From JAJUFS01 sp964599565 (GTDB taxonomy: Bacteria; Pseudomonadota; Gammaproteobacteria; Natronospirales; JAJUFS01): DNA of 64,000 bases. The notes under the pieces are model-generated. The model was not told where the DNA came from and made no database searches. It worked only from the letters and a program-made list of their open reading frames with translations. Position 1 is the stretch's first letter. Each line of letters begins with the position of its first letter. Below are positions 16,851 to 25,536 of this stretch, one piece after another. A program made the translations under genes and the position numbers. Location: the NCBI GenBank assembly GCA_964599565.1, contig CAZRFE010000001.1, positions 58,097 to 122,096 of the forward strand, given 5' to 3'.

Positions 16851-17948
16851 TCAGCGGCCTGGACGATACTCGCTGGGATCAAGGATGGGCGAACGCTCGA
16901 GCACGACGTCGGCAAGCAGGCGCGCAGACGCGGGTGCGGTGGTGAGGCCGTGGCGGAAATGCCCGGTGTTGAGATACAGCCCGCGCATTTCCGGGTGCGC
17001 GCCGATGTACGGCAGCTCATCGCGCGTCGCGGGGCGAAGTCCGGCCCAGTGCCGCTCGACCTTGAGATTGCCGAGCGCGGGCAGCAGGCGCGCGGCAAAT
17101 TCCTGCAGCTGGTCGCGCGCCTCGTCCGTCGCGTCACGGTCGAAACCGGCCTCCTCGACGGTACTGCCGACGACAATGCTGCCGCTGCGCCGAGGAATGA
17201 TGTAGCAGCCGCGATCAAGAAGAATGCGCGTGAGCAGTCCCGGCGGACCATCGAACTGGATGACCTGCCCTTTCACCGGGCGCACGTCGCCGGCGACACC
17301 GAGGGATTTCAGCAGCTCGCCGGACCATGCGCCCGCGGAGATGACGACGCGCTCCGCGGCGATCTCGCCGGCCGCGGTCATGACGCCGGTGATGCGTCCA
17401 TCGCGGCTCGCGATGCCAGTGACTTCGAGATCTTCACGGATGGGAATACCGCTGCCGTACACCGATTCCGTGAGCGCGCGCATGAGCCGCGAACTGTGTA
17501 CATGCGAAACGGTGGGCAGGAAAACCGCGGACCGCGCAGGACTGCCGCCGAGTGCGGGTTCGCACGCGACGACCTGGCGCGGATCGAGCACATCCAGCGG
17601 CCGCGCGCCGTAGCGCGCCCAGGCCTGCGCGACCTGCCGCTCATCGTCCCCGAACACCAGCATGCCGCTGTTGACAAGTTCGGGATCGATGACGGTATCG
17701 CGGCGCAGATCGTCGACGAGCACGGGGTAGTACTGCTGGCTCCAGTGCGCCAGGGCCTGCAACGGCGCGCGCACGCGCCATGGATAAAGAGGAGAGAGAA
17801 TGCCGGCCGATGCACGCGATGCTTCGCGGCCCGGCTGCGCGCGGTCAAGCAGCAGCACGGAAAGACCGGCACGACCGAGCTCCCGCGCGGTAAGAAGGCC
17901 GAAAACCCCTGCACCGACTACGATGACGTCCGGTTTCTGGCTGGTCAT
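16851..17948 (-). CDS. thiO: glycine oxidase ThiO
   Basis: FAD-dependent amine oxidase of the DadA/ThiO family, 365 residues. It would oxidise glycine to iminoacetate (dehydroglycine) for the thiazole half of thiamine. Features are the N-terminal dinucleotide-binding motif VIVVGAGVFGLLTARELGRAG, GREASRASAGILSPLYP, the substrate-domain strand PVKGQVIQF, and C-terminal GLRPATRDELPYIG and NTGHFRHG. Start ATG 17948 follows GGGGA; the longer open frame adds nine residues. No other thi gene is adjacent, so a related D-amino-acid oxidase function remains possible. Confidence 0.88.
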   Translation of the reverse strand: MTSQKPDVIVVGAGVFGLLTARELGRAGLSVLLLDRAQPGREASRASAGILSPLYPWRVRAPLQALAHWSQQYYPVLVDDLRRDTVIDPELVNSGMLVFGDDERQVAQAWARYGARPLDVLDPRQVVACEPALGGSPARSAVFLPTVSHVHSSRLMRALTESVYGSGIPIREDLEVTGIASRDGRITGVMTAAGEIAAERVVISAGAWSGELLKSLGVAGDVRPVKGQVIQFDGPPGLLTRILLDRGCYIIPRRSGSIVVGSTVEEAGFDRDATDEARDQLQEFAARLLPALGNLKVERHWAGLRPATRDELPYIGAHPEMRGLYLNTGHFRHGLTTAPASARLLADVVLERSPILDPSEYRPGR

Positions 17949-17979
17949 TCGCTGGTCCCCATCCCCCGCAGGCATTTCT

Positions 17980-18016
17980 TGCTAGAATTCTGGCGGTCAT
18001 TGTGCCATTCGGCACA
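17980..18016 (+). promoter_or_regulatory. putative extended -10 promoter and dyad of the first pilin operon
   Basis: TGC-TAGAAT at 17980-17988 fits an extended -10 element without a clear -35. About 12 bases downstream, TGTGCC-ATTC-GGCACA (18001-18016) is a perfect 6-bp inverted repeat near the expected transcription start, which may be an operator or a 5' hairpin. The prediction rests on pattern only. Confidence 0.35.
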
Positions 18017-18069
18017 ACCCGGCACCAGCAAGCCCCGAAGGCTTCACAGCTCCACGGAAGGAGAACGCC

Positions 18070-18588
18070 ATGCGCAAGGACAGCGGTTTCACACTTCTTG
18101 AACTGATGGCCGTCATCGCGGTGATGGCGATACTCGCCGGCGTCGGCGTTCCCTCGCTGCTCAACTTCATGGACAGCAACCGCCGGGCGGCCGCGGCCAA
18201 CGCGCTGGTGGTGGATGTCCAGCAGGGCCGCAACGTCGCCGCAACCGGCGGATCGCAGGTCGTGCTTTGCCACTCGCCGGCCGGTGTGAAGTGCTCCAAC
18301 GCAATCGCCCCCGACTGGTCGGAAGGCTGGATCGTTTTCGTGGATACCGACGCCAACACACTGCGAACCGCCGATGAGCGGCTGCTGGCGGTGACCTCGA
18401 AGCGCAAAGGCGTCGAGATGCCGTCAACCAGCGGCAGCATCGTTTTCAAGGCCGGGCTTCTCCAGCCCGGCTTTGGCGTGACGGTGGCGGTATGCATCGA
18501 GGGCAAGGACGATCGCTGGATTGTCATCGGACCGACGGGCCGTCCCGCATTGAAGACGAAGAGCGCGGACATCACCTGCACGATCTGA
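18070..18588 (+). CDS. fimT: type IV minor pseudopilin, GspH/FimT family
   Basis: A 172-residue prepilin-like protein. The leader MRKDSG is cleaved before Phe, giving FTLLELMAVIAVMAILAG with Glu at mature position 5, the class III prepilin signature processed by PilD. The C-terminal domain is GspH/FimT type (WSEGWIVFVDTDAN, IGPTGRPAL). GAAGGAGAACGCC precedes the ATG. It is the first of two FimT-like genes here; by position it corresponds to FimT of Pseudomonas, a DNA-uptake-linked minor pilin, but the assignment between fimT and fimU is positional. Confidence 0.82.
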   Translation: MRKDSGFTLLELMAVIAVMAILAGVGVPSLLNFMDSNRRAAAANALVVDVQQGRNVAATGGSQVVLCHSPAGVKCSNAIAPDWSEGWIVFVDTDANTLRTADERLLAVTSKRKGVEMPSTSGSIVFKAGLLQPGFGVTVAVCIEGKDDRWIVIGPTGRPALKTKSADITCTI

Positions 18589-18730
18589 CGCGCACCGACC
18601 AACCTTTCTCCGCTCCCATCTCCTCAGTTCACTGTTCTCCATAGGGTTTTCCCCGGTTCACATCGGCGAAATGTAGCCACTTATCGGCTGTTGGGTTGTT
18701 CACCCCATTCCATTGCCTATATTCGGGCAC

Positions 18731-19324
18731 ATGAAACGAACCGCCCATGGCTTCACGATGATCGAGCTGCTGGTGACCATCACCATTGCGGCCATTCTCG
18801 CCACCATCGCCCTGCCGGCGATGGGCGATTTCATCAAGAACGCGCGCGTGACCGCCCTGGTGAACGACTTCATCGCTGCATCAACCATCGCGCGCAGCGA
18901 AGCGACCAAGCGGCGGACCATCGTTACGCTGTGCGCGAGCGCGAACGCGCTGACCGCGACGCCGGGCTGCGATACCTCCGTAAACGCTTCCTGGACCAAG
19001 GGCTGGATCGTGTTCGTGGACACCGACGGCGACGCCGTCGTGGACGCGGGCGAGGAACTCGTCCAGCAGCAGGGTCCGCAGGACAGCACCATGACGATCG
19101 CCGCAGACGCAGCGTTCGCGAAGTACGTGTCGTTCTCGTCGCGAGGCGAGACGCGCGACACCAGTGGCAAGTCGGTAACGGGCGACATGGTCTTCTGCGA
19201 TGACCGCGGCATCGCTGGCGGCGACATTTCGACCGCGCGCGGCCTGAACATCAGCCGTACCGGCAGGCCGCATTCGCTGCGCAACAAGACCGACATCACC
19301 AATCTCGGAATCGATTGCCCATGA
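18731..19324 (+). CDS. fimU: type IV minor pilin FimU/FimT
   Basis: A 197-residue prepilin-like protein with leader MKRTAHG, then FTMIELLVTITIAAILATIA with Glu5. The GspH/FimT domain shows WTKGWIVFVDTDGD, a possible calcium loop (DTDGDAVVDAGEE), four cysteines likely paired, and the ending ISRTGRPHSLRNKT. Its stop codon overlaps the pilV start (ATGA), so it is the fimU of a fimU-pilV-pilW-pilX-pilY1-pilE operon. ATG 18731 is chosen over TTG 18713 because it gives a normal short leader. The product is expected in the minor-pilin tip complex that primes pilus assembly. Confidence 0.85.
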   Translation: MKRTAHGFTMIELLVTITIAAILATIALPAMGDFIKNARVTALVNDFIAASTIARSEATKRRTIVTLCASANALTATPGCDTSVNASWTKGWIVFVDTDGDAVVDAGEELVQQQGPQDSTMTIAADAAFAKYVSFSSRGETRDTSGKSVTGDMVFCDDRGIAGGDISTARGLNISRTGRPHSLRNKTDITNLGIDCP

Positions 19325-19806
19325 GACGCGAAACGCACAACCGCTCGCGCGGCTTCTCGCTGATCGAAGTGCTGGTCGCGCTGTTCGTGCTGTCCGTCGG
19401 AATGATGGGCGTCGCGGCGCTGTTCGTGAGCAGCCTGCAGTATGGCGGCAGCGCAATCCTGCGCACGCGCGCCGTCAATTTCGCCGACGACATGGCAGAT
19501 CGCATTCGCGCGAACGCCGCGGCCGGCGCGAGTTACGTCACAGCACTCACCGACGCTGGCACCAACAGCAAGTACTGCAGCGATACCGGTGCGGCGGTTG
19601 CAGCGGCGTGCACCGAAGACGAACTCGCAGTGCATGACGTGTACCTGTGGAAACAGGCGATAACGGGTGCAGCGACCGGACTGCCCGGCGGCCAGGGCTC
19701 GGTCGCGCAGAACACGGCAACGGATCCCCCGACGTACACGATCACCGTGCAGTGGTCGGAGCGAGAAGAAACCAACACCTACACGACGATCGTCCAGACG
19801 CCATGA
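19321..19806 (+). CDS. pilV: type IV pilus minor pilin PilV
   Basis: A 161-residue minor pilin. The leader ends in SRG, followed by FSLIEVLVALFVLSVGMMGVA with Glu5, and then the PilV-typical stretch LQYGGSAILRTRAVNFADDMADRIRANAA. The C-terminal domain ends in a beta strand TYTITVQWSE. Start and stop overlap neighbours by 4 bases on both sides, indicating coupled translation. A diverged second copy is at 35197-35691; both share LRTRA-N-A-D-RIRAN-type spacing. Confidence 0.9.
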   Translation: MRRETHNRSRGFSLIEVLVALFVLSVGMMGVAALFVSSLQYGGSAILRTRAVNFADDMADRIRANAAAGASYVTALTDAGTNSKYCSDTGAAVAAACTEDELAVHDVYLWKQAITGAATGLPGGQGSVAQNTATDPPTYTITVQWSEREETNTYTTIVQTP

Positions 19807-20765
19807 AGAGACTGCGCACCATGACGGGAATGCATCAACGCGGCATGACGCTGATCGAGCTGATGATCGCGATGGTGCTCGGACTGTTCATCATCGGCGG
19901 CACGCTGGCCGTGCATATTTCATCGAGCGACGCGCGCAATACCAACGACGCCATCGCACGCGTGCAGGAGAACGGCCGCTACGCGCTGCGCGTGCTGAAG
20001 GAAGACCTGCAGCTCGCCGGCTACTGGGGACTGACGCGCGAACTCGGCATCATCGACGGTTACAAGGGAACGGCATCGCAGCTTGCGGAGATGAGCGACG
20101 ACTGCGAATCGCGCTGGTACATCGATCTGTTGAACGCCATCATTGCGTCAGACAACACCAACCCGTATTCCGCAAGCTGCCTTAAAGCCAGCGAGTATCT
20201 TGCCAACACCGACGTGCTGGTCGTGCGGTACGCATCGCCAACCCCGGCGACGACAATCCAAGACGGCCTGATGTACATCCGCTCCGACGCAGGCCGCGGT
20301 GAGATCTACCAGGGCGCGGACGGTGCCACCGGCACGTACACCGCAAGCGCGGAAGACCATCGCCTGATCACACATCTTTATTACGTCCGTCCGTATACGT
20401 TCAGCGCAGGCGACGGCCTGCCGTCGCTCCGCCGGCTGGTGCTTGATGAGAAAAGCGACGAACCCGTACTCAGGGACGAAGAAGTGATCGCCGGCGTCGA
20501 AGACCTGCAGGTGCAGTACGGCGTGGACGACGACGGCGACGGCGCCATCAATCGCTACGTGAACGCCGACACCGCAGGCAGCGGAAAGATACTCGCGGTG
20601 AGACTGTGGGTGATGGCACGCGCGCAATCGCCGGAAACAGGTCTTGTCGACAACAACACGTACACCTACGCCAGCACGTCGGTGACGCCCGGCGACAACA
20701 TCCGCCGCCTGCTCGTCACCTCGACGGTCCAGCTCCGCAACCTTGTACCGGTTCCCGCGCCATGA
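19803..20765 (+). CDS. pilW: type IV pilus minor pilin PilW
   Basis: A 320-residue minor pilin, PilW-sized. Leader ending HQRG, then MTLIELMIAMVLGLFIIGGT: the residue after Gly is Met rather than Phe, which PilD tolerates, and Glu5 is present. PilW signatures follow: AIARVQENGRYALRVLKEDLQLAGYWG, an LYYVRPY strand, and GVEDLQVQYGVDDDGDGAINRYV with an EF-hand-like DxDxDG loop. It overlaps pilV and pilX by 4 bases each. The second copy is at 35688-36692. Confidence 0.9.
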   Translation: MKRLRTMTGMHQRGMTLIELMIAMVLGLFIIGGTLAVHISSSDARNTNDAIARVQENGRYALRVLKEDLQLAGYWGLTRELGIIDGYKGTASQLAEMSDDCESRWYIDLLNAIIASDNTNPYSASCLKASEYLANTDVLVVRYASPTPATTIQDGLMYIRSDAGRGEIYQGADGATGTYTASAEDHRLITHLYYVRPYTFSAGDGLPSLRRLVLDEKSDEPVLRDEEVIAGVEDLQVQYGVDDDGDGAINRYVNADTAGSGKILAVRLWVMARAQSPETGLVDNNTYTYASTSVTPGDNIRRLLVTSTVQLRNLVPVPAP

Positions 20766-21217
20766 ACAGGAACATGCACATGAAGACCGCGTCCTTTCCG
20801 CGCCCGCAGCGCGGTGCAGCGCTGTTCGTCGCGCTGATACTGCTGCTCGTGATCACCATTCTCGCCGTCTCGACGATGGGAACGGCGCGACTCGAACTGC
20901 GCATGGCAGGCAACTCGCAGTTCAGCCTGCAGGCATTCCAGGCCGCGCAGTCCGCCATCGAAGTACGCATCGCGACAACGGAATTCACCACCGGCACGGC
21001 ACCGGCGGAACAGACGCACACATTCACCACGATCGGCTCGGAAGCAAAGTCGAACGTCGCCTACCGGACGGCAACCGACGTGCCATCCGGCGGCTACAGC
21101 CTTGGCGCCGGGTTCCAGGCCTACCACTTCCAGATCGACGTTGCCGCCACGGCGCCGCGTGGCGCGGTGTCCAACCAGACCCAGGGAATCTACATCGTGG
21201 GTCCGGGCGGCACGTGA
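20762..21217 (+). CDS. pilX: type IV pilus assembly protein PilX
   Basis: A 151-residue PilX-type protein. After a basic leader, RGAALFVALILLLVITILAVSTMG forms the N-terminal helix; unlike other pilins the region lacks a Glu at position 5, as is usual for PilX. The PilX core LRMAGNSQFSLQAFQAAQSAIE follows, and the protein ends in the conserved QGIYIVG strand. It overlaps pilW by 4 bases (ATGA). Confidence 0.88.
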   Translation: MNRNMHMKTASFPRPQRGAALFVALILLLVITILAVSTMGTARLELRMAGNSQFSLQAFQAAQSAIEVRIATTEFTTGTAPAEQTHTFTTIGSEAKSNVAYRTATDVPSGGYSLGAGFQAYHFQIDVAATAPRGAVSNQTQGIYIVGPGGT

Positions 21218-21246
21218 AGCGCATGAACCAGACGAGGTTTGCAGAC

Positions 21247-21570
21247 ATGAAACAGATCGCCATACGCATCGGCTGCATCGTCGCCGCCTTCCTCGTGGCA
21301 GGCAGCGCGAATGCGTACATCGAGGAAATCGAGAAGGGTTACGAGGTGAACGAGCTGCTTGTCGTGATGACGGCATCCGATACCGGCACCGCCATCGTCA
21401 GGGAGTGCGACACCTGCGAAGACGTCACGCTGGAGATCACCCCGGAAACGCGGCTCTACAAGTCCAACCGTGAAGTGCCGCTCGCGCAGGTATTGCGTTA
21501 TCGCGGACAGCCCGGCGTGGTGTTCCGCGAAATGAAATCGAAGCACGTCACCCGCATCAAGATCTACTGA
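21247..21570 (+). CDS. small periplasmic CxxC protein embedded in the pilin operon
   Basis: A 107-residue protein that I cannot assign. Residues 1-23 are a signal peptide ending ANA. The mature domain is beta-rich with one CDTC motif (Cys54, Cys57), suggesting a disulfide or metal site, and a basic C-terminus (SKHVTRIKIY). It lies between pilX and pilY1, where Pseudomonas has nothing; PilY2 of Pseudomonas is similar in size but lies after pilY1, so a PilY2-like role is only a guess. ATG 21247 follows GAGG; a GTG at 21214 that overlaps the pilX stop is an alternative start but spoils the signal peptide. Confidence 0.75.
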   Translation: MKQIAIRIGCIVAAFLVAGSANAYIEEIEKGYEVNELLVVMTASDTGTAIVRECDTCEDVTLEITPETRLYKSNREVPLAQVLRYRGQPGVVFREMKSKHVTRIKIY

Positions 21571-21626
21571 CAACACGCGGAGACAACGCCGCACAGGAAA
21601 TGGTGCGCTGTCACCGGAGAACGCAG

Positions 21627-24600
21627 ATGAACACGAACATGAAAAAGATTCGCGACGCACTCTATGCCTTCCTGCTCGGCGCCCTGCCGCTCGGCACCGC
21701 GCTGGCGGACGACATTGAAATCTACGTCGGCAGCGATACCGAGATTTCCGGCGTTCGCCCGAACATCCTGTTCGTTCTCGACACATCCGGAAGCATGGAC
21801 ACCAACGTCGTCACGCAGATTCCCTACGATGCGTCCGTGACCTACACGGGCGAGTGCAGCGACGATTACTACTACGCCGCCGAATCGCGCTGGGACGAAT
21901 CCTGCGACGACGCACAGCGGATTCCGAAAACGCTGTTCCTCTGCAAATCCGCGCTGAAAGCACTTGAAAGCATCGGTTACTACCAGGATCGCCTGGCGCA
22001 GTGGCGGGATGACAAGAAGAAATCGAAGGACTGGTACTGGACATCGAGCGTCAGCAGCGACGACCGCATGACCGAGTGCGAGGACGACGCAGGCGAGCAC
22101 GGCAAGGACGACGCCTCGACCGACCGTTACCCCGCGGACGGCAACGATGGCCCCTACACGAGCAACACCAAGGATGACATCGACTGGCGCGACTACGACG
22201 TTCACACGATCTTCTCCGCGAATTACCTGCGCTGGAAGGATGATCATTCGCGCATCTCGCAGACGCGCATCTCGATCATGCAGGAAGTGTTCAAGAACAC
22301 GCTGGACAGCATCAACAACGTCAACGTCGGCCTGATGCGCTTCGACAGCGGCGCGGACGGCGGCATGGTGGTGCACGAGGTCGCGAATCTCTCGACAGCC
22401 CGCGACAATCTCAAGGCGCAGATCGATGCGATGAGCGCAAACGGCAACACGCCGCTTTCCGAAACGCTCTACGAGGCCGGCCTTTATTACATGGGCAAGG
22501 ACGTGTACTACGGCAATTCCTCGTCGCCGGTAAAGAGCGTGAGCGGCGCACGTGACGGCAGCAATTACAAGACGCCGATGGAGTTCCAGTGCCAGAAGAA
22601 CTTCATCGTGTATCTCACCGACGGCGAGCCCACGAGCGACACCGGCGCGGATTCGCTCATTCGCAAGCTGCCGGGCAACGGCAAGTACTGCAGCGGCAAC
22701 TGCATGGACGAGATGGCCGAATACCTTTACGAGAAGGATCTCAACAGCTCGCTGGCCGGCACGCAGAACGTGATCACCTACACCATCGGCTTTGCCACGG
22801 ACCAGGACCTGCTGAGCGATGCCGCTCGCAAGGGCGGCGGCAAGTACTACACCGCCGACGATACCGCGCAGCTGACAAGCGCGCTGACGAACATCGTCGC
22901 GGAAGTGCTGTCCGTGAACACTACCTTCACCGCGCCTGCGGTGTCGGTGAACGCGTTCAACCGCACCGTGCACCTTGACCAGCTGTTCTTCACGATCTTC
23001 AAGCCGAACGAACGCCCCCACTGGGACGGCAACCTGAAGCGTTTCGATCTCGGCAAGCTGAACGCGACGGATACCACGGTCCAGATTCTCGACAACAGCT
23101 CGCCCAAGAAGGCGGCGGTGGATCCGAACACCGGCTTCTTCAAGGAAGACGCGCGCAGCTACTGGACGAACGACGACCAGGCGCCGGACGGCGGTGAAGC
23201 GAAATTCGGCGGCGCCGCGGGTGACATCGTTCTGCCGCGCGACGTGTACACGTACCTTGGCAACGCGGATCTCGACGATCCGAGCAACAAGTTCCACGAA
23301 GACACGACGGCGATCACCAAGGATCTCCTCGGCATCACCGCGCAGACGGACGCCTATCGCGTCGAGCTGATGCAGTGGGCACGCGGCGTGGATCTCAACG
23401 ATGACGACGATGACGGTTCGACGGATGACGGTCGTCGCGTCATGGGCGACCCGCTGCACTCGAAGCCCGTCGTCGTCACGTACGGCGGCGACAGCGACAA
23501 TCCGGACTTCACCGTATTCATGTCCACGAACGATGGCTACCTGCACGCGGTCAATGCAGCGACCGGCGCCGAGCACTTCACGTTCATTCCGAAGGAAATG
23601 TTCGGCAACCTCGACAAGCTTTACGTGAACAACGCCGGCAAGGACAGCAAGGTCTACGGCCTCGACAGCCCGATCACTGCATGGGTGAAGGACGTGGACA
23701 ACGATGGCGTCATCGAATCCGCGGACGGCGATCGCGTCTACATCTACTTCGGGCAGCGCCGCGGCGGCAAGAACTACTACGCGCTGGATGTCACCGATCG
23801 CGAGAATCCGCAGTTCCTGTGGCAGATCAACGACAGCAGCACGGGATTCGGCGAGCTGGCGCAGACCTGGTCGCAGCCGCGCGTCGCGAAGATCAACGTG
23901 AACGGCACGGTCACCGACGTGCTGATCTTCGGCGGCGGATACGACGAGGACCAGGATGTCGCGGACAACTACGTCGCCGACGACGAAGGTCGCGCCATAT
24001 TCATCGTGGAAGCGCTGACCGGCAAGAAGATCTGGCAGGCAGGGCCGGCCGGCAGCGGCGCGGACCTCGTGATCGCGGACATGAAGAACTCGATTCCTTC
24101 GGAAATCCGCGTCATCGACATGAACTCCGACGGCCTGCATGACCGCATGTACGTGGGCGATACGGGCGGACGCGTCTTCCGGTTCGACATCATCAACGGC
24201 AAGGCGGTGGCCGATCTCGTCACGGGCGGCAAGATCGCGTCGCTCGGCGCCGGCGACATGGCGACGCCGGCGACGCTCGACAACCGGAAGTTCTTCTACG
24301 CGCCCGACGCCGCACTGATCGTCGATGGTCCGACGCGCTACATCAATCTTGCGATCGGCTCGGGCAACCAGAACCATCCGCTCGGCAAGGTCACGCAGGA
24401 CCGGCTGTTCTCCGTGCGTGACTGGCACGTGTACGACATACCGACGTACGACGCGGATCTCGTGGTTGAAACGGCTGACCTGCACGATGCGACGGACAAC
24501 CTTGCCGAGCAGGGCGATGCGAGCGAGAAGGAAGTGGCGATCAAGGACCTTGCCGACAGCGACGGCTGGTTCATCGATCTCGAGAACCCCTCGGCGGGTA

Positions 24601-24983
24601 CGCTGGAGGGCGAGAAATCGCTTTCGGAAGCGTCAACCATCCAGGGCGCGATCTTCTACACGACATTCACGCCGGTAAGTGCAACGCAGAGCAACAGCTG
24701 CGCACCAAGCCAGGGTGTTGCACGCGCCTACCTGATCAGCGCGAGAACCGGCGGCGCGGTGCAGAACTTCGACGGCATCGGCACGGACGATGAACTGACG
24801 CGCGAAGACCGTGCCATGAACCTGACCCGCGGCGGTATTCCGCCGGAAGTCACGATCCTGTTCCCGGAATCCGCCGATGGCCAGCCGATTGCACTGGTCG
24901 GTCCGGAACAGCTGCCGGTCGATCTGATGAACATCCCGGTCAGAACGTACTGGTACGAGGCGGGCGCCGGCAGCAGCGAATGA
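21627..24983 (+). CDS. pilY1: type IV pilus tip adhesin/assembly factor PilY1
   Basis: An 1118-residue PilY1. Signal peptide to about residue 29 (LGTALA). An N-terminal von Willebrand A domain with intact MIDAS motif DTSGS (about residue 55) and its later partners spans roughly 45-420. A linker follows, and the C-terminal half is the PilY1 seven-bladed propeller with MGDPLHSKPVVV, STNDGYLHAVNAATG, FGQRRGGKNYYALDV and GDTGGRVFRFDI. A canonical EF-hand-like loop DVDNDGVIESAD lies inside the propeller, matching the calcium site that controls PilY1 in Pseudomonas. GGAGAACGCAG precedes the ATG. It is exported and sits at the pilus tip, where it primes assembly and mediates adhesion and mechanosensing. 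Confidence 0.93.
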   Translation: MNTNMKKIRDALYAFLLGALPLGTALADDIEIYVGSDTEISGVRPNILFVLDTSGSMDTNVVTQIPYDASVTYTGECSDDYYYAAESRWDESCDDAQRIPKTLFLCKSALKALESIGYYQDRLAQWRDDKKKSKDWYWTSSVSSDDRMTECEDDAGEHGKDDASTDRYPADGNDGPYTSNTKDDIDWRDYDVHTIFSANYLRWKDDHSRISQTRISIMQEVFKNTLDSINNVNVGLMRFDSGADGGMVVHEVANLSTARDNLKAQIDAMSANGNTPLSETLYEAGLYYMGKDVYYGNSSSPVKSVSGARDGSNYKTPMEFQCQKNFIVYLTDGEPTSDTGADSLIRKLPGNGKYCSGNCMDEMAEYLYEKDLNSSLAGTQNVITYTIGFATDQDLLSDAARKGGGKYYTADDTAQLTSALTNIVAEVLSVNTTFTAPAVSVNAFNRTVHLDQLFFTIFKPNERPHWDGNLKRFDLGKLNATDTTVQILDNSSPKKAAVDPNTGFFKEDARSYWTNDDQAPDGGEAKFGGAAGDIVLPRDVYTYLGNADLDDPSNKFHEDTTAITKDLLGITAQTDAYRVELMQWARGVDLNDDDDDGSTDDGRRVMGDPLHSKPVVVTYGGDSDNPDFTVFMSTNDGYLHAVNAATGAEHFTFIPKEMFGNLDKLYVNNAGKDSKVYGLDSPITAWVKDVDNDGVIESADGDRVYIYFGQRRGGKNYYALDVTDRENPQFLWQINDSSTGFGELAQTWSQPRVAKINVNGTVTDVLIFGGGYDEDQDVADNYVADDEGRAIFIVEALTGKKIWQAGPAGSGADLVIADMKNSIPSEIRVIDMNSDGLHDRMYVGDTGGRVFRFDIINGKAVADLVTGGKIASLGAGDMATPATLDNRKFFYAPDAALIVDGPTRYINLAIGSGNQNHPLGKVTQDRLFSVRDWHVYDIPTYDADLVVETADLHDATDNLAEQGDASEKEVAIKDLADSDGWFIDLENPSAGTLEGEKSLSEASTIQGAIFYTTFTPVSATQSNSCAPSQGVARAYLISARTGGAVQNFDGIGTDDELTREDRAMNLTRGGIPPEVTILFPESADGQPIALVGPEQLPVDLMNIPVRTYWYEAGAGSSE

Positions 24984-25045
24984 TCTGTTTCCCCGCCTTT
25001 CGGGGAAACAGGTCTCGAACACACTGAAAAATGAAGGACATGCAG

Positions 25046-25474
25046 ATGACACGTCTTCACAAGAAAAGCGGCAATCGCGGATTTACATTGATCGAGCTGA
25101 TGGTGGTTGTCGCGATCGTCGCCATCCTCGCAACGATTGCTGTTCCCGGCTACCGCAACTACACGATGCGCGCGAACCGCACGGACGCAACCGCCGCGCT
25201 GCTGAAGATCCAGAGCGCGCAGGAAAAGCACTACCTCAACCAGAACAAGTACACGACCACGCTCAAGGATCTCGGAATAGAGAAGACGGAGCACGAGTTC
25301 TACACGCTCTCGCTCGCATCCGCGGACGTGACGAAAGGCTATACGGCAACAGCCACGGCCGCAGGACCGCAGAAGGACGACACGGATTGCGCGGCGATGT
25401 CGGTCACCGCACAGGGTGCAAAGACCTCCGTGGATTCCGGCGGCAACGACTCGAGTTCCACCTGCTGGCGCTGA
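25046..25474 (+). CDS. pilE: type IV pilin PilE
   Basis: A 142-residue pilin with leader ending SGNRG, then FTLIELMVVVAIVAILATIAVPGY. The remainder is PilE-like: ALLKIQSAQEKHYLNQNKYTT, TLSLASADVTKGYTATATA, and a C-terminal disulfide loop between Cys residues near DTDCAAMS and STCWR. ATG 25046 is chosen because AAGGA lies 7 bases before it; an ATG 15 bases earlier lacks one. It closes the operon; a strong terminator follows. Confidence 0.9.
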   Translation: MTRLHKKSGNRGFTLIELMVVVAIVAILATIAVPGYRNYTMRANRTDATAALLKIQSAQEKHYLNQNKYTTTLKDLGIEKTEHEFYTLSLASADVTKGYTATATAAGPQKDDTDCAAMSVTAQGAKTSVDSGGNDSSSTCWR

Positions 25475-25492
25475 TACCCATGAGACAGGAAT

Positions 25493-25524
25493 AAAAAAAA
25501 CGCCGCGACTGCGGCGTTTTTTTT
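25493..25524. terminator. bidirectional terminator between pilE and lspA
   Basis: Stem AACGCCGC / GCGGCGTT around the loop GACT, flanked by A8 and T8. It ends both the first pilin operon and the ileS-lspA transcript. Confidence 0.88.
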
Positions 25525-25536
25525 ACTCCCGTGAAC

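Noticed and set aside
17949..18069. Sigma-54 promoter before the pilin operon
   Set aside because: GGCAC occurs but no GC-containing -12 element at the required spacing could be found on the plus strand.
21564..24485. Very long open frame (973 codons) antisense to the first pilY1
   Set aside because: High-GC third-position bias makes antisense frames stay open. It has no family similarity, no ribosome-binding site, and the plus-strand PilY1 has clear domains.
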